The notes beneath the pieces were generated by a model. The model was not told the origin of the DNA. It did not search any database and saw only the letters and a list, made by a program, of their open reading frames with translations. A stretch of 64,000 nt of DNA. It comes from an uncultured Azohydromonas sp. (GTDB lineage Bacteria > Pseudomonadota > Gammaproteobacteria > Burkholderiales > Burkholderiaceae_C). Positions 8,646-17,572 of the stretch are shown here, piece after piece (position 1 is the stretch's first letter; each line of letters starts with the position of its first letter). Where the stretch lies: NCBI RefSeq assembly GCF_937926365.1, contig NZ_CALAOH010000209.1, forward strand, positions 7,101-71,100, written 5' to 3'. The translations under genes and the position numbers were made by a program.

Positions 8646-9608
8646 ATGCCCGCAGCACGCCGCGTGTCGGACTACCGCATCGAACCGTTCGACCTGCGCC
8701 TCTTCGCCGCCGTGCTGGAGCTGGGCACCATCACCGCTGCGGCCGAGGCCATGAGCCTGTCGCTGGCCGCGGCCAGCGCGCGGCTCAAGGCGCTGGAGAC
8801 GCTGGTCGGCACGCGGCTGCTGGAGCGTTCCAAGACCGGCGCGCTCCCCACCGCGGCGGGCCGGGCGCTGGCGCGGCACGCGCAGCGCGTGCTCGTGGAG
8901 CTGGAATCGCTGCACGTGGAGATGGCCAGCTTTGCCGGCGGCCTGCGCGGGACGGTGCGGGTGCTGTGCAACACCGCGGCCCTGTCGGAGGCGCTGCCGC
9001 CACGGCTGGGCCGCTTCCTCGCCGCGCACCCGGACATCGACATCGAGCTGCAGGAGGCTTCCAGCGCCGCCGTGCTGGACGCACTGCGGCGCGGGGTAGC
9101 GGACCTGGGCATCGCGGCCGACCACGTGGACCCTTCCGGCCTGGATGCGCGGCCCTGGCTGGCCGACCAGCTGGTGGCGCTGATGCCGGCGCGGCACGGC
9201 GATCAGCCGGTCGCGGCCGTGCGCTACGTGGAGTTGCTGGAGCAACCTTTCGTCGGCCTGCCGCGGGACAGCGGGCTCAGCCGCTTCCTGCTGCAGCAGG
9301 CCAGCCGCGCCGGGCGGGTGCCGCAGCACCGCGTGCGCGTGGGCAACTTCGACGCGATGGTGCCCATCGTGGCGGCTGGCGTCGGCGTGGCCGTGATGCC
9401 GCTGAGCGCCGCCCGGCGCCGGCAGGACGCGAGCGTGCGCATCGTGCCGCTGGCCGACGCCTGGGCGCGGCGGCGGCTGCTGGTCTGCACCGGCGCGATG
9501 GGCGAGGAGATGCCCGCGGTCCGGTTGCTGCGGGATGCACTGATGGAGATGCGGGAGTTGAGCGAGGGCGATGCGGACGGGCTCGGGGCACGAAAGCCGG
9601 CATCGTGA
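8646..9608 (+). CDS. LysR-family transcriptional regulator
   Basis: 320 residues. The N-terminal winged helix-turn-helix spans about residues 14-75 (FDLRLFAAVLELGTITAAAEAMSLSLAAASARLKALE), followed by the linker helix and a periplasmic-binding-like effector domain (about 100-300, with GTVRVLCNTAALSEALPPRLGRFLAAHPDIDIEL). The start is ATG 8646 with GAAGGAAG seven bases upstream. LysR proteins normally bind the intergenic region shared with the divergent gene, here the 74 bp to the TauE-type permease, so that gene is the likely target. The inducer is unknown. Confidence 0.9.
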   Translation: MPAARRVSDYRIEPFDLRLFAAVLELGTITAAAEAMSLSLAAASARLKALETLVGTRLLERSKTGALPTAAGRALARHAQRVLVELESLHVEMASFAGGLRGTVRVLCNTAALSEALPPRLGRFLAAHPDIDIELQEASSAAVLDALRRGVADLGIAADHVDPSGLDARPWLADQLVALMPARHGDQPVAAVRYVELLEQPFVGLPRDSGLSRFLLQQASRAGRVPQHRVRVGNFDAMVPIVAAGVGVAVMPLSAARRRQDASVRIVPLADAWARRRLLVCTGAMGEEMPAVRLLRDALMEMRELSEGDADGLGARKPAS

Positions 9609-9629
9609 CGCCGGCTCCGCCGCCCAGCC

Positions 9630-10832
9630 TCACACCCTCTCGAAAACCCCCGCCGCCCCCTGCCCCGTGCCCACGCACATGGTGAGCATCCCGTAGCGCC
9701 CGCCGCGGCGGCGCAGGCCGTGCACGACCGTGGCCGCGCGCAGCGCCCCGGTGGCGCCCAGCGGGTGGCCCAGCGCGATGGCGCCGCCCAGCGGGTTCAG
9801 CTTGGCGCGGTCGATGCCCACGCTGTCCACCACCGCCAGCGCCTGCGCCGCGAAGGCCTCGTTCAGCTCGATCCAGTCCAGGTCCGACAACTGGATGCCG
9901 GCGCGCTTCAGGGCCGCCGGGATCGCCTCGATGGGCCCGATGCCCATGATCTCCGGCGGCACGCCCTTCACCGAGAAGCTCACGAAGCGCGCCAGGGGCT
10001 GCAGGTTGAAACGCTTCACGGCCGCCTCGCTGGCGACGATCAGCGCCCCGGCGCCGTCGCTGGTCTGCGAACTGTTGCCCGCCGTCACGCTGCCCTTGGC
10101 GGCGAACACGGGTTTCAGCTTGGCCAGCGCCTCCAGGGTGGTCTCGGGGCGGGGCCCTTCGTCGGTATCGACCACGCGCGGGGTCTTGATCACCTCGCCG
10201 GTCTCCAGGTCCGGGCGGCGCTCGATGACTTCCACCGGCGTGATCTCGTCCCTGAACTCGCCGCTCTGGATGGCCGCCACGGCCTTCTGGTGCGAGGCCA
10301 GCGCGAACTCGTCCTGTGCCTGGCGACTCACCTTCCACTGCGCCGCCACCTTCTCCGCCGTCAGGCCCATGCCGTAGGCGATGCCCACGTTCTCGTCGCG
10401 CGTGAACGTCTCCGGGTTGAAGGACGGCTTGTTGCCGCCCATGGGCACCAGGCTCATGGACTCCACGCCGCCGGCGATCAGCACGTCGGCCTCGCCGACG
10501 CGGATGCGGTCCGCCGCCATCGCCAGCGCCGTCAGCCCCGAGGCGCAGAAGCGGTTGACCGTGGCGCCGCCCACCGAGGGCGGCAGCCCGGCCAGCAGCA
10601 CCGCCATGCGCGCCACGTTCATGCCCTGCTCGCCTTCCGGGAAGGAGCAGCCGACGATGGCGTCCTCGATGGCCGCCGGGTCCAGCGTGGGCACCTGCTT
10701 CAACGCGCCGCGCAGGGCGGCCACCAGCAGGTCGTCGGGCCGGGTGTTGCGGAAGACGCCGCGCCCGGACTTGCCGATGGGCGTGCGCGTGGCCGCGACG
10801 ATGTAGGCGTCCTGAACTTGCACCGTGCTCAT
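9630..10832 (-). CDS. fadA: Acetyl-CoA C-acyltransferase (3-ketoacyl-CoA thiolase)
   Basis: 400 residues. The thiolase performs the last step of beta-oxidation, splitting 3-ketoacyl-CoA to acetyl-CoA and a shortened acyl-CoA. Active-site Cys is C96 (VNRFCASGL), the His is in GGAIALGHPLGATGA, and the second Cys is in MCVGTGQGAAGVFE at the C-terminus. It is the last gene of a leftward operon after the acyl-CoA dehydrogenase and the bifunctional dehydrogenase/hydratase, only 19 bp after the latter, with GAGGACATCAC before the ATG. The order fits the FadNAE set better than E. coli fadBA. A biosynthetic acetoacetyl-CoA thiolase is less likely given these neighbours. Confidence 0.93.
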   Translation of the reverse strand: MSTVQVQDAYIVAATRTPIGKSGRGVFRNTRPDDLLVAALRGALKQVPTLDPAAIEDAIVGCSFPEGEQGMNVARMAVLLAGLPPSVGGATVNRFCASGLTALAMAADRIRVGEADVLIAGGVESMSLVPMGGNKPSFNPETFTRDENVGIAYGMGLTAEKVAAQWKVSRQAQDEFALASHQKAVAAIQSGEFRDEITPVEVIERRPDLETGEVIKTPRVVDTDEGPRPETTLEALAKLKPVFAAKGSVTAGNSSQTSDGAGALIVASEAAVKRFNLQPLARFVSFSVKGVPPEIMGIGPIEAIPAALKRAGIQLSDLDWIELNEAFAAQALAVVDSVGIDRAKLNPLGGAIALGHPLGATGALRAATVVHGLRRRGGRYGMLTMCVGTGQGAAGVFERV

Positions 10833-10851
10833 GTGATGTCCTCGATCGGGT

Positions 10852-13242
10852 TCAGTTGCGCACGGGCTTGCCGGTCTGCAGCATGCCCATGATGCGTTCC
10901 TGGGTCTTGGGATGGCCCAGCAGGCCGCAGAAGTGCTTGCGCTCCAGCGCCATCAGGTAGCCCTCGGTCACCAGCGTGCCGGCGTCCACGTCGCCGCCGC
11001 AAACCACCTCGGCGATCATCCGGGCGATGCGGTAGTCGTGCGCGCTGATGAAGCCGCCGTCGCGCATGCCCACCAGCTGCGCCTCGATGGTGGCGATGCC
11101 GGAGCGCCCGGCCACCGGAAAGCTGCGCTTGAGCGGCGGCCGGTAGCCCGAGGCCGCCAGCGCCTTCGCTTCGTTGAGCGCGACGTAAAGCAGTTCATCC
11201 TTGTGCGGCACGATGACGTCGCTCTCCTGCAGGTAGCCGAGTTTCCTGGACTCCAGCGCGCTGGTGCCCACGGTGGCCATCGCGGCGGCGGTGAAACCGT
11301 CCTTGAGGAAGGGCAGCAGGTCCGTGTTGGGTGCGGCGGCACCCTTCTCGGCGGCGCGGCGCGCGATGTAGGTCAGGCCGCCGGCGCCTGGAATCAGGCC
11401 CACGCCCACTTCCACCAGGCCGATGTAGGTTTCCATCGCCGCCACCCGCTTGGCGCAGTGCACCGCCAGCTCGCAGCCCCCGCCCAGCGCGATGCCGCGC
11501 ATGGCGGCCACCACCGGCACGCCGGCGTAGCGCACGCGCAGCATCAGTTGCTGCAGCTTCTGTTCCTCGGGTGCGATGCCGGCCGGGCCCTTGGCCATGA
11601 ACACCGGCATCAGCGACTCCAGGTTCGCGCCAGCGGAGAACATCTCGTCGGGCGACCAGATCACCAGCGCCTTGAACTGCCGTTCGGCCAGCTCCACCGC
11701 CTTGGCCAGCCCGGCGGTCACGTCCGGGCTGATGAGGTGCAGCTTGGAGGTGATGCTGGCGATCAGCACTTCGCCATCCAGGGTCCACGCGCGCAGCTCC
11801 GGGCCCTTGAACAGCTCGGTGCCGGAGTGCAGCGCGTCGCGCCCCAGGCCGGCCACGCTCTCGGGGAAGAGTTGGCGCCCGTACACCGGCAACTCGCGCT
11901 GGGGCACGAAGCTGCCTTGCGCCGCGCTCCACGAGCCTTCGGCCGTGTGCACGCCGCCGCGCTCGGCCACCGGGCCTTCGAACACCCAGGCCGGCAGCGG
12001 CGCGCTGCTCAGGGCCTTGCCGGCGTCGATGTCTTCCTTGATCCACTGCGCCACCTGTGTCCAGCCCGCGGACTGCCACAGCTCGAAGGGCCCCTGCGAC
12101 ATGCCGAAGCCCCAGCGCAAGGCGAGGTCCACTTCGCGCGCGGAGTCGGCGATGTCCTGCAAGTGCACGGCGGCGTAGTGGAAACCGTCGCGCAGGATGG
12201 CCCACAGGAACTGCGCCTGCGGGTTGCTGGATTCGCGCAGCAGCTTCAGCCGCTCGGCGGGCGGCTTCTTGAGCATGCGGCCGATGATCTCGTCGGCCTT
12301 GGCGCCGCTGGGCACGTAGTCGCGCTTCTCGGGGTCCAGGCGCAGGATGTCCTTGCCCACCTTCCGGTAGAAGCCCGCGCCGGCCTTCTGCCCCAGCGCG
12401 CCCTGCCCGATGAGCGCCGCCAGCACCGGCGGCGTGGCGAAGTGCGCCTTGAACGGGTCTTCGGGCAGCTGCTCCTGCATGGTGCGGATCACGTGTGCCA
12501 GCGTATCCAGGCCCACCACGTCCGCGGTGCGGAAGGTACCGGAGCTCGCGCGCCCCAGCTTCTTGCCGGTGAGGTCGTCCACCACGTCGTAGGAGAGCTT
12601 GAAGCGCTCGGCCTCGACCATGGTGGCGAGCATGTTCATCACGCCCACGCGGTTGGCGATGAAGTTGGGCGTGTCCTTGGCGCGCACCACGCCCTTGCCC
12701 AGGCCCGTGGTGACGAAGGTTTCGAGCTGGTCCAGGATCTCCGGCGCCGTCTGCGGCGCGGGGATCAGCTCCACCAGCTGCATGTAGCGCGGCGGGTTGA
12801 AGAAGTGGATGCCGCAGAAGCGCGGGCGCAGCGCTTCGGGCAGCGCCTGCGCCAGTTGCGTGATCGACAGGCCCGAGGTGTTGGAGGCAACGATGGCATG
12901 CGGCGCCACGTGCGGCGCGATCTGCGCATAGAGCTGCTGCTTCCAGTCCATGCGCTCGGCGATGGCCTCGATGACGAGGTCGCACTCGGCCAGCAGCGCC
13001 AGGTCCTGCTCGTAGTTGGCCTGGCGGATCAGCCCCGCCTCCTCCGCCAGCCCCAGCGGCGCCGGCTTGAGCTTCTTGAGGTTCTCCACCGCCTTGGTGA
13101 CGATGGCGTTCTTGGGCCCCTCCTTGGCCGGCAGGTCGAACAGCACCACCGGCACGCGCACGTTGATGAAGTGGGCCGCGATCTGCGCGCCCATCACGCC
13201 GGCGCCGAGCACGGCGGCCTTGCGCACCTGGAATCGACTCAT
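10852..13242 (-). CDS. fadN: Bifunctional 3-hydroxyacyl-CoA dehydrogenase / enoyl-CoA hydratase, FadN type
   Basis: 796 residues, close to the FadN length (about 790). Domain order is reversed relative to E. coli FadB: the N-terminal NAD-binding 3-hydroxyacyl-CoA dehydrogenase comes first (AAVLGAGVMGAQIAAHFIN at about 9-27; catalytic His in CGIHFFNPPRYMQLVELI), then a dehydrogenase C-terminal domain repeated, and a crotonase-fold hydratase toward the C-terminus (about 490-680, oxyanion motif MRGIALGGGCELAVHC with conserved Glu in LVEVGVGLIPGAGG). It hydrates enoyl-CoA and oxidises the 3-hydroxyacyl-CoA. AAGGAG precedes the ATG. It lies between the acyl-CoA dehydrogenase and the thiolase; the 120 bp before it contain the dispersed inverted repeat. 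Confidence 0.93.
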   Translation of the reverse strand: MSRFQVRKAAVLGAGVMGAQIAAHFINVRVPVVLFDLPAKEGPKNAIVTKAVENLKKLKPAPLGLAEEAGLIRQANYEQDLALLAECDLVIEAIAERMDWKQQLYAQIAPHVAPHAIVASNTSGLSITQLAQALPEALRPRFCGIHFFNPPRYMQLVELIPAPQTAPEILDQLETFVTTGLGKGVVRAKDTPNFIANRVGVMNMLATMVEAERFKLSYDVVDDLTGKKLGRASSGTFRTADVVGLDTLAHVIRTMQEQLPEDPFKAHFATPPVLAALIGQGALGQKAGAGFYRKVGKDILRLDPEKRDYVPSGAKADEIIGRMLKKPPAERLKLLRESSNPQAQFLWAILRDGFHYAAVHLQDIADSAREVDLALRWGFGMSQGPFELWQSAGWTQVAQWIKEDIDAGKALSSAPLPAWVFEGPVAERGGVHTAEGSWSAAQGSFVPQRELPVYGRQLFPESVAGLGRDALHSGTELFKGPELRAWTLDGEVLIASITSKLHLISPDVTAGLAKAVELAERQFKALVIWSPDEMFSAGANLESLMPVFMAKGPAGIAPEEQKLQQLMLRVRYAGVPVVAAMRGIALGGGCELAVHCAKRVAAMETYIGLVEVGVGLIPGAGGLTYIARRAAEKGAAAPNTDLLPFLKDGFTAAAMATVGTSALESRKLGYLQESDVIVPHKDELLYVALNEAKALAASGYRPPLKRSFPVAGRSGIATIEAQLVGMRDGGFISAHDYRIARMIAEVVCGGDVDAGTLVTEGYLMALERKHFCGLLGHPKTQERIMGMLQTGKPVRN

Positions 13243-13277
13243 GGTCCGAGCTCCTTGGAAAGATGGTCGTGTGTTGG

Positions 13278-13352
13278 CCGTTCGCCCTGAGCCCGTCGAA
13301 GGGCCTGCAGCTCGGCTGTGATGCAGGGCTTCGACGCGCTCAGCCCGAACGG
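13278..13352. repeat. Dispersed intergenic inverted repeat, copy 1
   Basis: The left arm begins CCGTTCGCCCTGAGC and the right arm ends CTCAGCCCGAACGG; an inner pair (CCTGCA / TGCAGG) also matches, giving a long stem-loop. The same core occurs at 21220-21258 and 38601-38675. It lies between the acyl-CoA dehydrogenase and fadN-type genes, which run in the same direction, so it could reduce read-through or stabilise the RNA rather than end transcription. Confidence 0.75.
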
Positions 13353-13362
13353 AAAGTGGGGC

Positions 13363-15150
13363 TCAAAACAGCGCCTCATCCATGGCCATCAGCGGCTGCG
13401 CGCCGCTGCGCGCACGGCGGATCAGCATGGCCGTCTCGGGCAGCAGCTTGGCGAAGTAGAAGCGGATGGTGGCGAGCTTGGCGCGGTAGAAGGTGTCCTC
13501 GTCCTGCTTCTGCAGCGCGATGCGCGCCTGCAGCGTGAACAGGTAGGCGAACACCAGATGGCCGCACACGCGCAGGTAGTCCACGGCGGCGGCGCCCACT
13601 TCGTCGCGGTTCTGGAAAGCCTTGAAGCCCAGCTCCGTCGTGAGCTTGACCACCTTGTCGCCCAGGTCCGCCAGCGGGTTGACGAACTCCTGCATCGCCT
13701 CGTTGACGCCTTCCTGCTCGATGAGCTCGCGCACCTTGGCGCCGAAACGCTTCATGCGCGCGCCGTTGTCGCCCAGCACCTTGCGTCCCAGCAGGTCCAG
13801 CGCCTGGATGGTGTTGGTGCCCTCGTAGATCATGTTGATGCGCGCGTCGCGCACGAACTGCTCCATGCCCCACTCGGCGATGTAGCCGTGGCCGCCGAAC
13901 ACGCCCAGGCACTCGGAAGTGGCGATCCAGCCGTTGTCGGTCAGGAAAGCCTTCACGATGGGCGTGAGCAGCGCCAGCAGTTCGGCCGCTTCCTGGCGCT
14001 CCTCCTCGTCCTCGGAGGCGTGCGCCTGGTCCAGCAGCAGCGCGCTGTACATCGCCAGCGCCCGGCCGCCCTCGGCATAGGCGCGCGCGGTCAGCAGCAT
14101 GCGGCGCACGTCGGGGTGCACGATGATCGGATCGGCCGGCTTGTCCGGCGCCTTGGGGCCGGAGAGCGCACGCATCTGCAAGCGGTCCTTGGCATAGGCC
14201 GCGGCGTTCTGGTAGGCCACCTCGGTCAGGCCCAGCGACTGCATCCCGACGCCCAGCCGCGCCGCGTTCATCATCACGAACATGGCCTGCAGGCCCTGGT
14301 TGGGTTCGCCCACCAGCGTGCCGTAGGCGCCTTCGAGCACCATCTGGCAGGTAGCGTTGCCGTGGATGCCCATCTTGTGCTCCAGGGCCGAGCAGAAGAT
14401 GCCGTTGCGCGCGCCCAGGCTGCCGTCGCCTTGGGGCAGGAACTTGGGCACCACGAACAGCGAGATGCCCTTGCTGCCCGGGGGCGCATCGGGCAGCCGC
14501 GCCAGCACCAGGTGCACGATGTTCCCGGCCAGGTCGTGCTCGCCGGCGGAAATGAAGATCTTCTGCCCGGTGAGTTGGTAGCTGCCATCGGGCTGCGGCT
14601 CGGCCTTGGTGCGCAGCAGGCCCAGGTCGGTGCCGCAGTGCGGCTCGGTCAGGCACATGGTGCCGCTCCACTCGCCGCTGGTGAGCTTGGGCAGGTACAG
14701 CGCCTTCTGCTCCTCGGTGCCGTGCGCGTGCAGGCACTCGTAGGCGCCATGCGAGAGGCCGGGGTACATGGTCCAGGCCTGGCTGGCCGAGTTCAGCATC
14801 TCGTACAGGCACTGGTTGAGCACGATGGGCAGGCCCTGGCCGCCATGCTCGGGGTCGCAGGACAGCGCGCCCCAGCCGCCCTCCACGAACTGCTGGTACG
14901 CCGCCTTGAAGCCCGTGGGCGTGCGCACCTCGTGCGTGTCCTTGTCGAGCGTGCAACCTTCGCGGTCGCCCACGGGGTTGAGCGGCGCCACCACCCCGGC
15001 GGCGAACTTGCCAGCCTCCTCCAGCACGGCGTTGATGGTGTCCACGTCCACCTCCGCGTGCCGTGGCATGGCCTTGAATACCTCGCTGACCTGGAGCATC
15101 TCGTGCAGCACGAACTGCATGTCGCGCAGCGGGGGCGTGTACTGGGGCAT
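13363..15150 (-). CDS. Acyl-CoA dehydrogenase, long form with C-terminal extension (FadE/DmdC type)
   Basis: 595 residues, matching the roughly 590-residue class of acyl-CoA dehydrogenases with an extra C-terminal helical domain (relatives: Bacillus FadE, DmdC). It oxidises acyl-CoA to trans-2-enoyl-CoA with FAD, passing electrons to ETF. Visible signatures: the flavin-binding segment GTMCLTEPHCGTDLGLLRTKA, the GTLVGEPNQGLQAMF substrate loop, and a GYIAEWGMEQFVRDARINMIYEGTNTIQALDLLGRKV stretch holding the catalytic Glu (IYEGT). AGGAG precedes the ATG. First structural gene after the TetR regulator, 30 bp away, in the leftward operon tetR-this-fadN-fadA. DmdC activity on methylthiopropionyl-CoA cannot be excluded. 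Confidence 0.92.
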   Translation of the reverse strand: MPQYTPPLRDMQFVLHEMLQVSEVFKAMPRHAEVDVDTINAVLEEAGKFAAGVVAPLNPVGDREGCTLDKDTHEVRTPTGFKAAYQQFVEGGWGALSCDPEHGGQGLPIVLNQCLYEMLNSASQAWTMYPGLSHGAYECLHAHGTEEQKALYLPKLTSGEWSGTMCLTEPHCGTDLGLLRTKAEPQPDGSYQLTGQKIFISAGEHDLAGNIVHLVLARLPDAPPGSKGISLFVVPKFLPQGDGSLGARNGIFCSALEHKMGIHGNATCQMVLEGAYGTLVGEPNQGLQAMFVMMNAARLGVGMQSLGLTEVAYQNAAAYAKDRLQMRALSGPKAPDKPADPIIVHPDVRRMLLTARAYAEGGRALAMYSALLLDQAHASEDEEERQEAAELLALLTPIVKAFLTDNGWIATSECLGVFGGHGYIAEWGMEQFVRDARINMIYEGTNTIQALDLLGRKVLGDNGARMKRFGAKVRELIEQEGVNEAMQEFVNPLADLGDKVVKLTTELGFKAFQNRDEVGAAAVDYLRVCGHLVFAYLFTLQARIALQKQDEDTFYRAKLATIRFYFAKLLPETAMLIRRARSGAQPLMAMDEALF

Positions 15151-15180
15151 GGCTACTCCTCGGGGTATGGGTAACTTCGT

Positions 15181-15846
15181 TCAGCCGCGAGCGGCGACAG
15201 GCTCGGCCGGGGCCGCGGTGGACCAGCGCTCGACGATGCGGTCGAAACCGTTGCGCGCGCGCTGAGGCGCGTCGCCGCGGCGCAGCAGCCGCACGTCGTG
15301 GTGCACGGCCAGGATCAACCCGTGGATCTCGAAGCGCAGTTGCGCCGGGTCGGCGTCGGCGCGCAGGTGGCCCTCGCTCACCGCCAGGCCGATGGCGCGC
15401 TCCAGCGCCGCGTGCCAGTCGTCCACCATCGCCACCAGCGCGTCGCGCACCGCGCCGGGACGGTCGTCGAACTCCACCGCGCCGCTGATGTAGATGCAGC
15501 CTGCCGCCAGCTCCTCCGTCACGCGCCGCAGCCAGTTCTCGAACAGCGCGCGCAGCCGCGGCAGCCCGCGCGGCTGGCGCAGCGCGGGCGCGAACACCTC
15601 GGCCGAGAAGCGACGGTGGTACTCGCGGATGACGGCGATCTGCAGTTCCTCGCGCGAGCCGAAGTGGGCGAACACGCCCGACTTGCTCATGTGCGCGTGC
15701 TCGGCCACCAGCCCGATGGACAGGCCCTCCAGCCCGCAGTGCAGCGCCTGCCTCAGCGCCACGTCCAGGATCGCCGCCCGCGTCACCCGGCCCTTGGCGG
15801 AAGGGCGCGTGGCGGCGTCATCGGGCGTCCTGGGCGTTGGCGTCAT
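15181..15846 (-). CDS. TetR-family repressor of the adjacent acyl-CoA degradation operon
   Basis: 221 residues. The helix-turn-helix occupies about residues 18-65 (TRAAILDVALRQALHCGLEGLSIGLVAEHAHMSKSGVFAHFGSREELQIAVI), and the rest is the helical ligand domain. It is the first gene of the leftward operon, 30 bp before the acyl-CoA dehydrogenase. A perfect 14-bp palindrome lies 15 bp before the start codon, so autorepression with control of the whole operon is likely. TetR regulators in this position in beta- and gammaproteobacteria (FadR/FadP/PsrA types) respond to acyl-CoAs; that ligand is an inference here. Confidence 0.88.
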   Translation of the reverse strand: MTPTPRTPDDAATRPSAKGRVTRAAILDVALRQALHCGLEGLSIGLVAEHAHMSKSGVFAHFGSREELQIAVIREYHRRFSAEVFAPALRQPRGLPRLRALFENWLRRVTEELAAGCIYISGAVEFDDRPGAVRDALVAMVDDWHAALERAIGLAVSEGHLRADADPAQLRFEIHGLILAVHHDVRLLRRGDAPQRARNGFDRIVERWSTAAPAEPVAARG

Positions 15847-15860
15847 GAAGGCTCACTGAA

Positions 15861-15874
15861 AACGAACGTTCGTT
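15861..15874. promoter_or_regulatory. Perfect palindrome, probable TetR operator
   Basis: AACGAACGTTCGTT, fully self-complementary, 15 bp before the tetR start codon. The GAACG/CGTTC half-sites resemble those described for acyl-CoA-responsive TetR regulators. It would let the repressor control tetR and the downstream beta-oxidation genes. Confidence 0.75.
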
Positions 15875-15894
15875 CTATTTTAGGAAGCCACCAC

Positions 15895-15916
15895 CCCCCG
15901 GATCAACCGGGGGTTT
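15895..15916. terminator. Stem-loop after the fadL-like gene
   Basis: Seven-base stem CCCCCGG / CCGGGGG with an ATCAA loop. It lies between the end of the leftward FadL gene (stop 15921) and the tetR promoter, so it separates the two transcripts. The T run (TTT) follows on the plus strand only; on the minus strand the downstream bases are not T-rich, so termination in the leftward direction may be partial or not intrinsic. Confidence 0.55.
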
Positions 15917-15920
15917 CACC

Positions 15921-17330
15921 TCAGAAGGCGCGCGAGTACTGCACGCCGAGGAGCCAGAGATCGCTTTCGTAGCTGCCCGTGACGCGGCCGCGCGGGGGCT
16001 GGATTGGGGACAGAGCGCTGGTGCCCTGGTCGTTGTCGATGTCGGCATCCCTGATCAGGATGCGCGCCAGGCCGAAGTCCACGCGGTCGTCGTTGGTGGG
16101 GCGCCACTGCGCGCCCAGCGTGAGCCAGGTGCGGTTGGCGTCGGGCAGCGACACCAGCGTGGTGGCGGGTCCGCGCACCGGGGTGCGGTCGTAGGCCAGG
16201 CCGCCTCTGAAGGTCCAGGCGTCGTTCCAGCGGAAGTTGGCGCCCAGGGCGACGCGCCAGGAGTTGCGGAACTTGGCCTCCAGCGTCTGCGCCGTGCCAC
16301 CGGCCTGGCCCGAAGGCGTGACGGGCGCGGCCACGGCATTGCTGCGCACGAGGTTCACATCCTGGATGCTGTTCCAGCCGGTCCAGGACACGTCGCCCAG
16401 TACTTCCCACTGCGGGTTCACGCGCTGCGCCGCGGAGATGATCAGCGTCTCGGGCAGCTTGATGCGCGTGTACGCGCCGCTGTTGCCGATGGCGGCCACG
16501 ATGCCCTCGGCGCCGGTAGGCGCGCCCGTGGTCAGGCTGCCGCTGACCGTGTGCTTGATGGCGGAGCGGTAGGCAATGCCCAGCCGGGTGTCGGGCGTGG
16601 GCTTGTACAGCGCGCCCACGTTCCAGCCCCAGGACCAGTCGTCGCCCTTGAAGAGCACCGTGGATTGCTGCAGCGGCACGGTCGTTGTCACTGGCACCAC
16701 GGGCGGCGGCAGCGTCAGCGGCCCGATGCTGATGAGGCGCAGGTAGTCGGCGCGCAGCTTCTGGTAGTTGAGACCGGCACCCAGCGACAGCGTCTCGTTG
16801 ACCTTGAAGGCCAGCGACGGGTTGATGTTGATGGTCTTGACGTCGAAGTGAATCGCGTGTGCGCCGCCGACCCAGGGGCTGTCGTACTCGGTCCTGAGCC
16901 CGAAGGGCGCGCTGATGCCCAGGCCGCCCCACAGCCGCTCGCCCAGCTTCCAGCTGAGGTAGGCGTTGGGCACGAGGGCACGCGCGCCCGCATCGCCGCC
17001 ATTGCCCGCCCCGGTCAAGGCCCCGGCGCTGGAGCCGTTGTCGCGGAACTTGGCGCTCAGGTCCACCAGCGTCCCACCCAGCGAGAGCTCGCGCTCGCGC
17101 AGCTCGGTCATGCCCGCGGGGTTGAAGAAGACGGTGCTGGCGTTGTCGGCGATGGCGGCGGAGCCGGCGTAGGCGTTGCCGAGGCCACTGGCGTTTTGTT
17201 CCAGCAACTGAAAACCCGCGGCCTGCGCCAGCGAGCAGCCCAGCAGGCCCAGCAGCGCCGCGGGCAGCGTGCGCAGCCGGGGCCGGAGACTGAAAACACG
17301 GGCCTGCGTTGCGGCGGGAATGCTTGTCAT
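15921..17330 (-). CDS. fadL: FadL/OmpP1-family outer membrane long-chain fatty acid transporter
   Basis: 469 residues. A signal peptide (about 1-40, ending in SLAQA before AGFQLLEQNASGLGNAYAG) leads to the mature N-terminus typical of FadL, where residues after AGFQL form the hatch domain; the NPAGMTEL motif follows. The remainder alternates beta-strand sequences, and the protein ends in a terminal strand with aromatic last residue (WLLGVQYSRAF), the signal for outer-membrane assembly. It imports long-chain fatty acids or hydrophobic aromatics. The start is ATG 17330 with AGGAGA upstream; an in-frame extension to 17648 lacks signal-peptide character. Its position just upstream of the tetR beta-oxidation operon supports fatty acid as substrate. 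Confidence 0.92.
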   Translation of the reverse strand: MTSIPAATQARVFSLRPRLRTLPAALLGLLGCSLAQAAGFQLLEQNASGLGNAYAGSAAIADNASTVFFNPAGMTELRERELSLGGTLVDLSAKFRDNGSSAGALTGAGNGGDAGARALVPNAYLSWKLGERLWGGLGISAPFGLRTEYDSPWVGGAHAIHFDVKTININPSLAFKVNETLSLGAGLNYQKLRADYLRLISIGPLTLPPPVVPVTTTVPLQQSTVLFKGDDWSWGWNVGALYKPTPDTRLGIAYRSAIKHTVSGSLTTGAPTGAEGIVAAIGNSGAYTRIKLPETLIISAAQRVNPQWEVLGDVSWTGWNSIQDVNLVRSNAVAAPVTPSGQAGGTAQTLEAKFRNSWRVALGANFRWNDAWTFRGGLAYDRTPVRGPATTLVSLPDANRTWLTLGAQWRPTNDDRVDFGLARILIRDADIDNDQGTSALSPIQPPRGRVTGSYESDLWLLGVQYSRAF

Positions 17331-17572
17331 GCGTTGTCTCCTGCGGAACGGAAATGGAGGCCGCCGGCCGCAGGCCGCGCGAGCGGCCGGTTTCGCCGGC
17401 AACGAGCCCAGGATGATCGTGAAGCGCGCAGGTTTCAGTCCGTAACAACGCCAGCTTGTGGCGCGGTGGCAACGACTGGGTGGAGCGGCGCCCAGAAGGG
17501 CCCCAGGCATGCGCCGGCGCTCAGTCTTCTTCGGCCGTCCAGACTCATGCGGGTGGGGCTGGAGCCACGCCC

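Noticed and set aside
11195..12985. 596-residue open frame on the minus strand
   Set aside because: It is a shifted reading of the fadN-type gene; the translation is Arg/Ala-rich, without any domain, and the gene in the other frame has clear motifs.
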